Assembly: GCF_012927125.1 (NCBI RefSeq) | Contig: NZ_JABBFZ010000034.1 | Span: 1-43,057, forward strand | DNA from: Paraburkholderia antibiotica | GTDB lineage: Bacteria; Pseudomonadota; Gammaproteobacteria; Burkholderiales; Burkholderiaceae | Direction: 5' to 3' | Length of the DNA stretch: 43,057 bases | Shown here: piece after piece, positions 43,048 through 43,057 of the stretch | Layout of the letters: each line of letters starts with the position of its first letter | Numbering within the stretch: the stretch's first letter is position 1 | The notes under the pieces: model-generated | The model's database searches: none | What the model was told of the DNA's origin: nothing | What the model saw: only the letters and a program-made list of their open reading frames with translations | Position numbers and translations under genes: made by a program

Positions 43048-43057
43048 TGACTTGTTG

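Noticed and set aside
1..43057. CRISPR array, tRNA genes, complete insertion sequences or prophage
   Set aside because: No regularly spaced repeats, cloverleaf-like sequences, transposase or phage structural genes were seen.

Overview
This window looks like a chromosomal segment of a Burkholderiaceae bacterium, most likely Burkholderia or Paraburkholderia. The support is high GC coding DNA, an ftrABCD iron-uptake operon, a HemP/HmuP homologue, a DUF3563 mini-gene, an imuA-imuB-dnaE2 mutagenesis cassette and a 3-hydroxybutyrate dehydrogenase. The species cannot be fixed from the sequence alone.

Layout. (1) 0.2-2.0 kb: a lower-GC accessory patch with a PGRP/amidase_2 peptidoglycan amidase and two unrecognised membrane or secreted proteins. 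(2) 2.2-6.8 kb, minus: acetyl-CoA synthetase followed by a two-subunit sodium/solute symporter (DUF4212 plus VC_2705-type). (3) 7.2-12.3 kb: an EamA exporter, a UPF0114 protein, class I fumarase, bacterioferritin and glutamate racemase. (4) 12.5-15.2 kb: bacterioferritin-associated ferredoxin behind a Fur-type site, then tonB-exbB-exbD preceded by two very short coupled reading frames. (5) 15.2-18.8 kb: a 39-residue secreted peptide, a LysR regulator divergent from a pirin, an OsmC protein and a DUF1857 protein. (6) 18.9-22.95 kb: hemP behind a Fur-type site, a structured RNA-like stretch, then the minus-strand ftrABCD operon behind its own Fur-type site. (7) 23.2-31.3 kb: uvrB, an aromatic/aspartate aminotransferase, a patatin phospholipase with 3-hydroxybutyrate dehydrogenase, an aldo-keto reductase and rlmJ. 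(8) 31.5-35.7 kb: an ABC substrate-binding protein without its transporter, a small secreted proline-rich protein, the DUF3563 mini-gene, cueR with its operator, a CopZ-like chaperone and an RmlD-like reductase. (9) 35.7-42.2 kb, minus: the SOS mutasome imuA-imuB-dnaE2 with a perfect LexA palindrome upstream. (10) 42.5 kb to the end: a truncated CrtC/AttH lipocalin-like remnant, then a 5S rRNA on the minus strand with its terminator; the rest of the rRNA operon lies beyond the right edge.

The main theme is iron. Storage (bfr), release (bfd), energised outer-membrane import (tonB-exbBD), a haem-uptake activator (hemP), a high-affinity inner-membrane transporter (ftrABCD) and an iron-sulphur enzyme (fumarase) lie within about 14 kb, and three promoters carry Fur-like sites placed over their -10/-35 elements. 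The second theme is DNA damage (uvrB and the LexA-controlled imuABC cassette). I found no CRISPR array, tRNA, intact insertion sequence or phage. The most promising undescribed items are the coupled mini-ORFs ahead of tonB, the structured RNA candidate after hemP, the unannotated small secreted peptide, and the EF-hand loop in the symporter.
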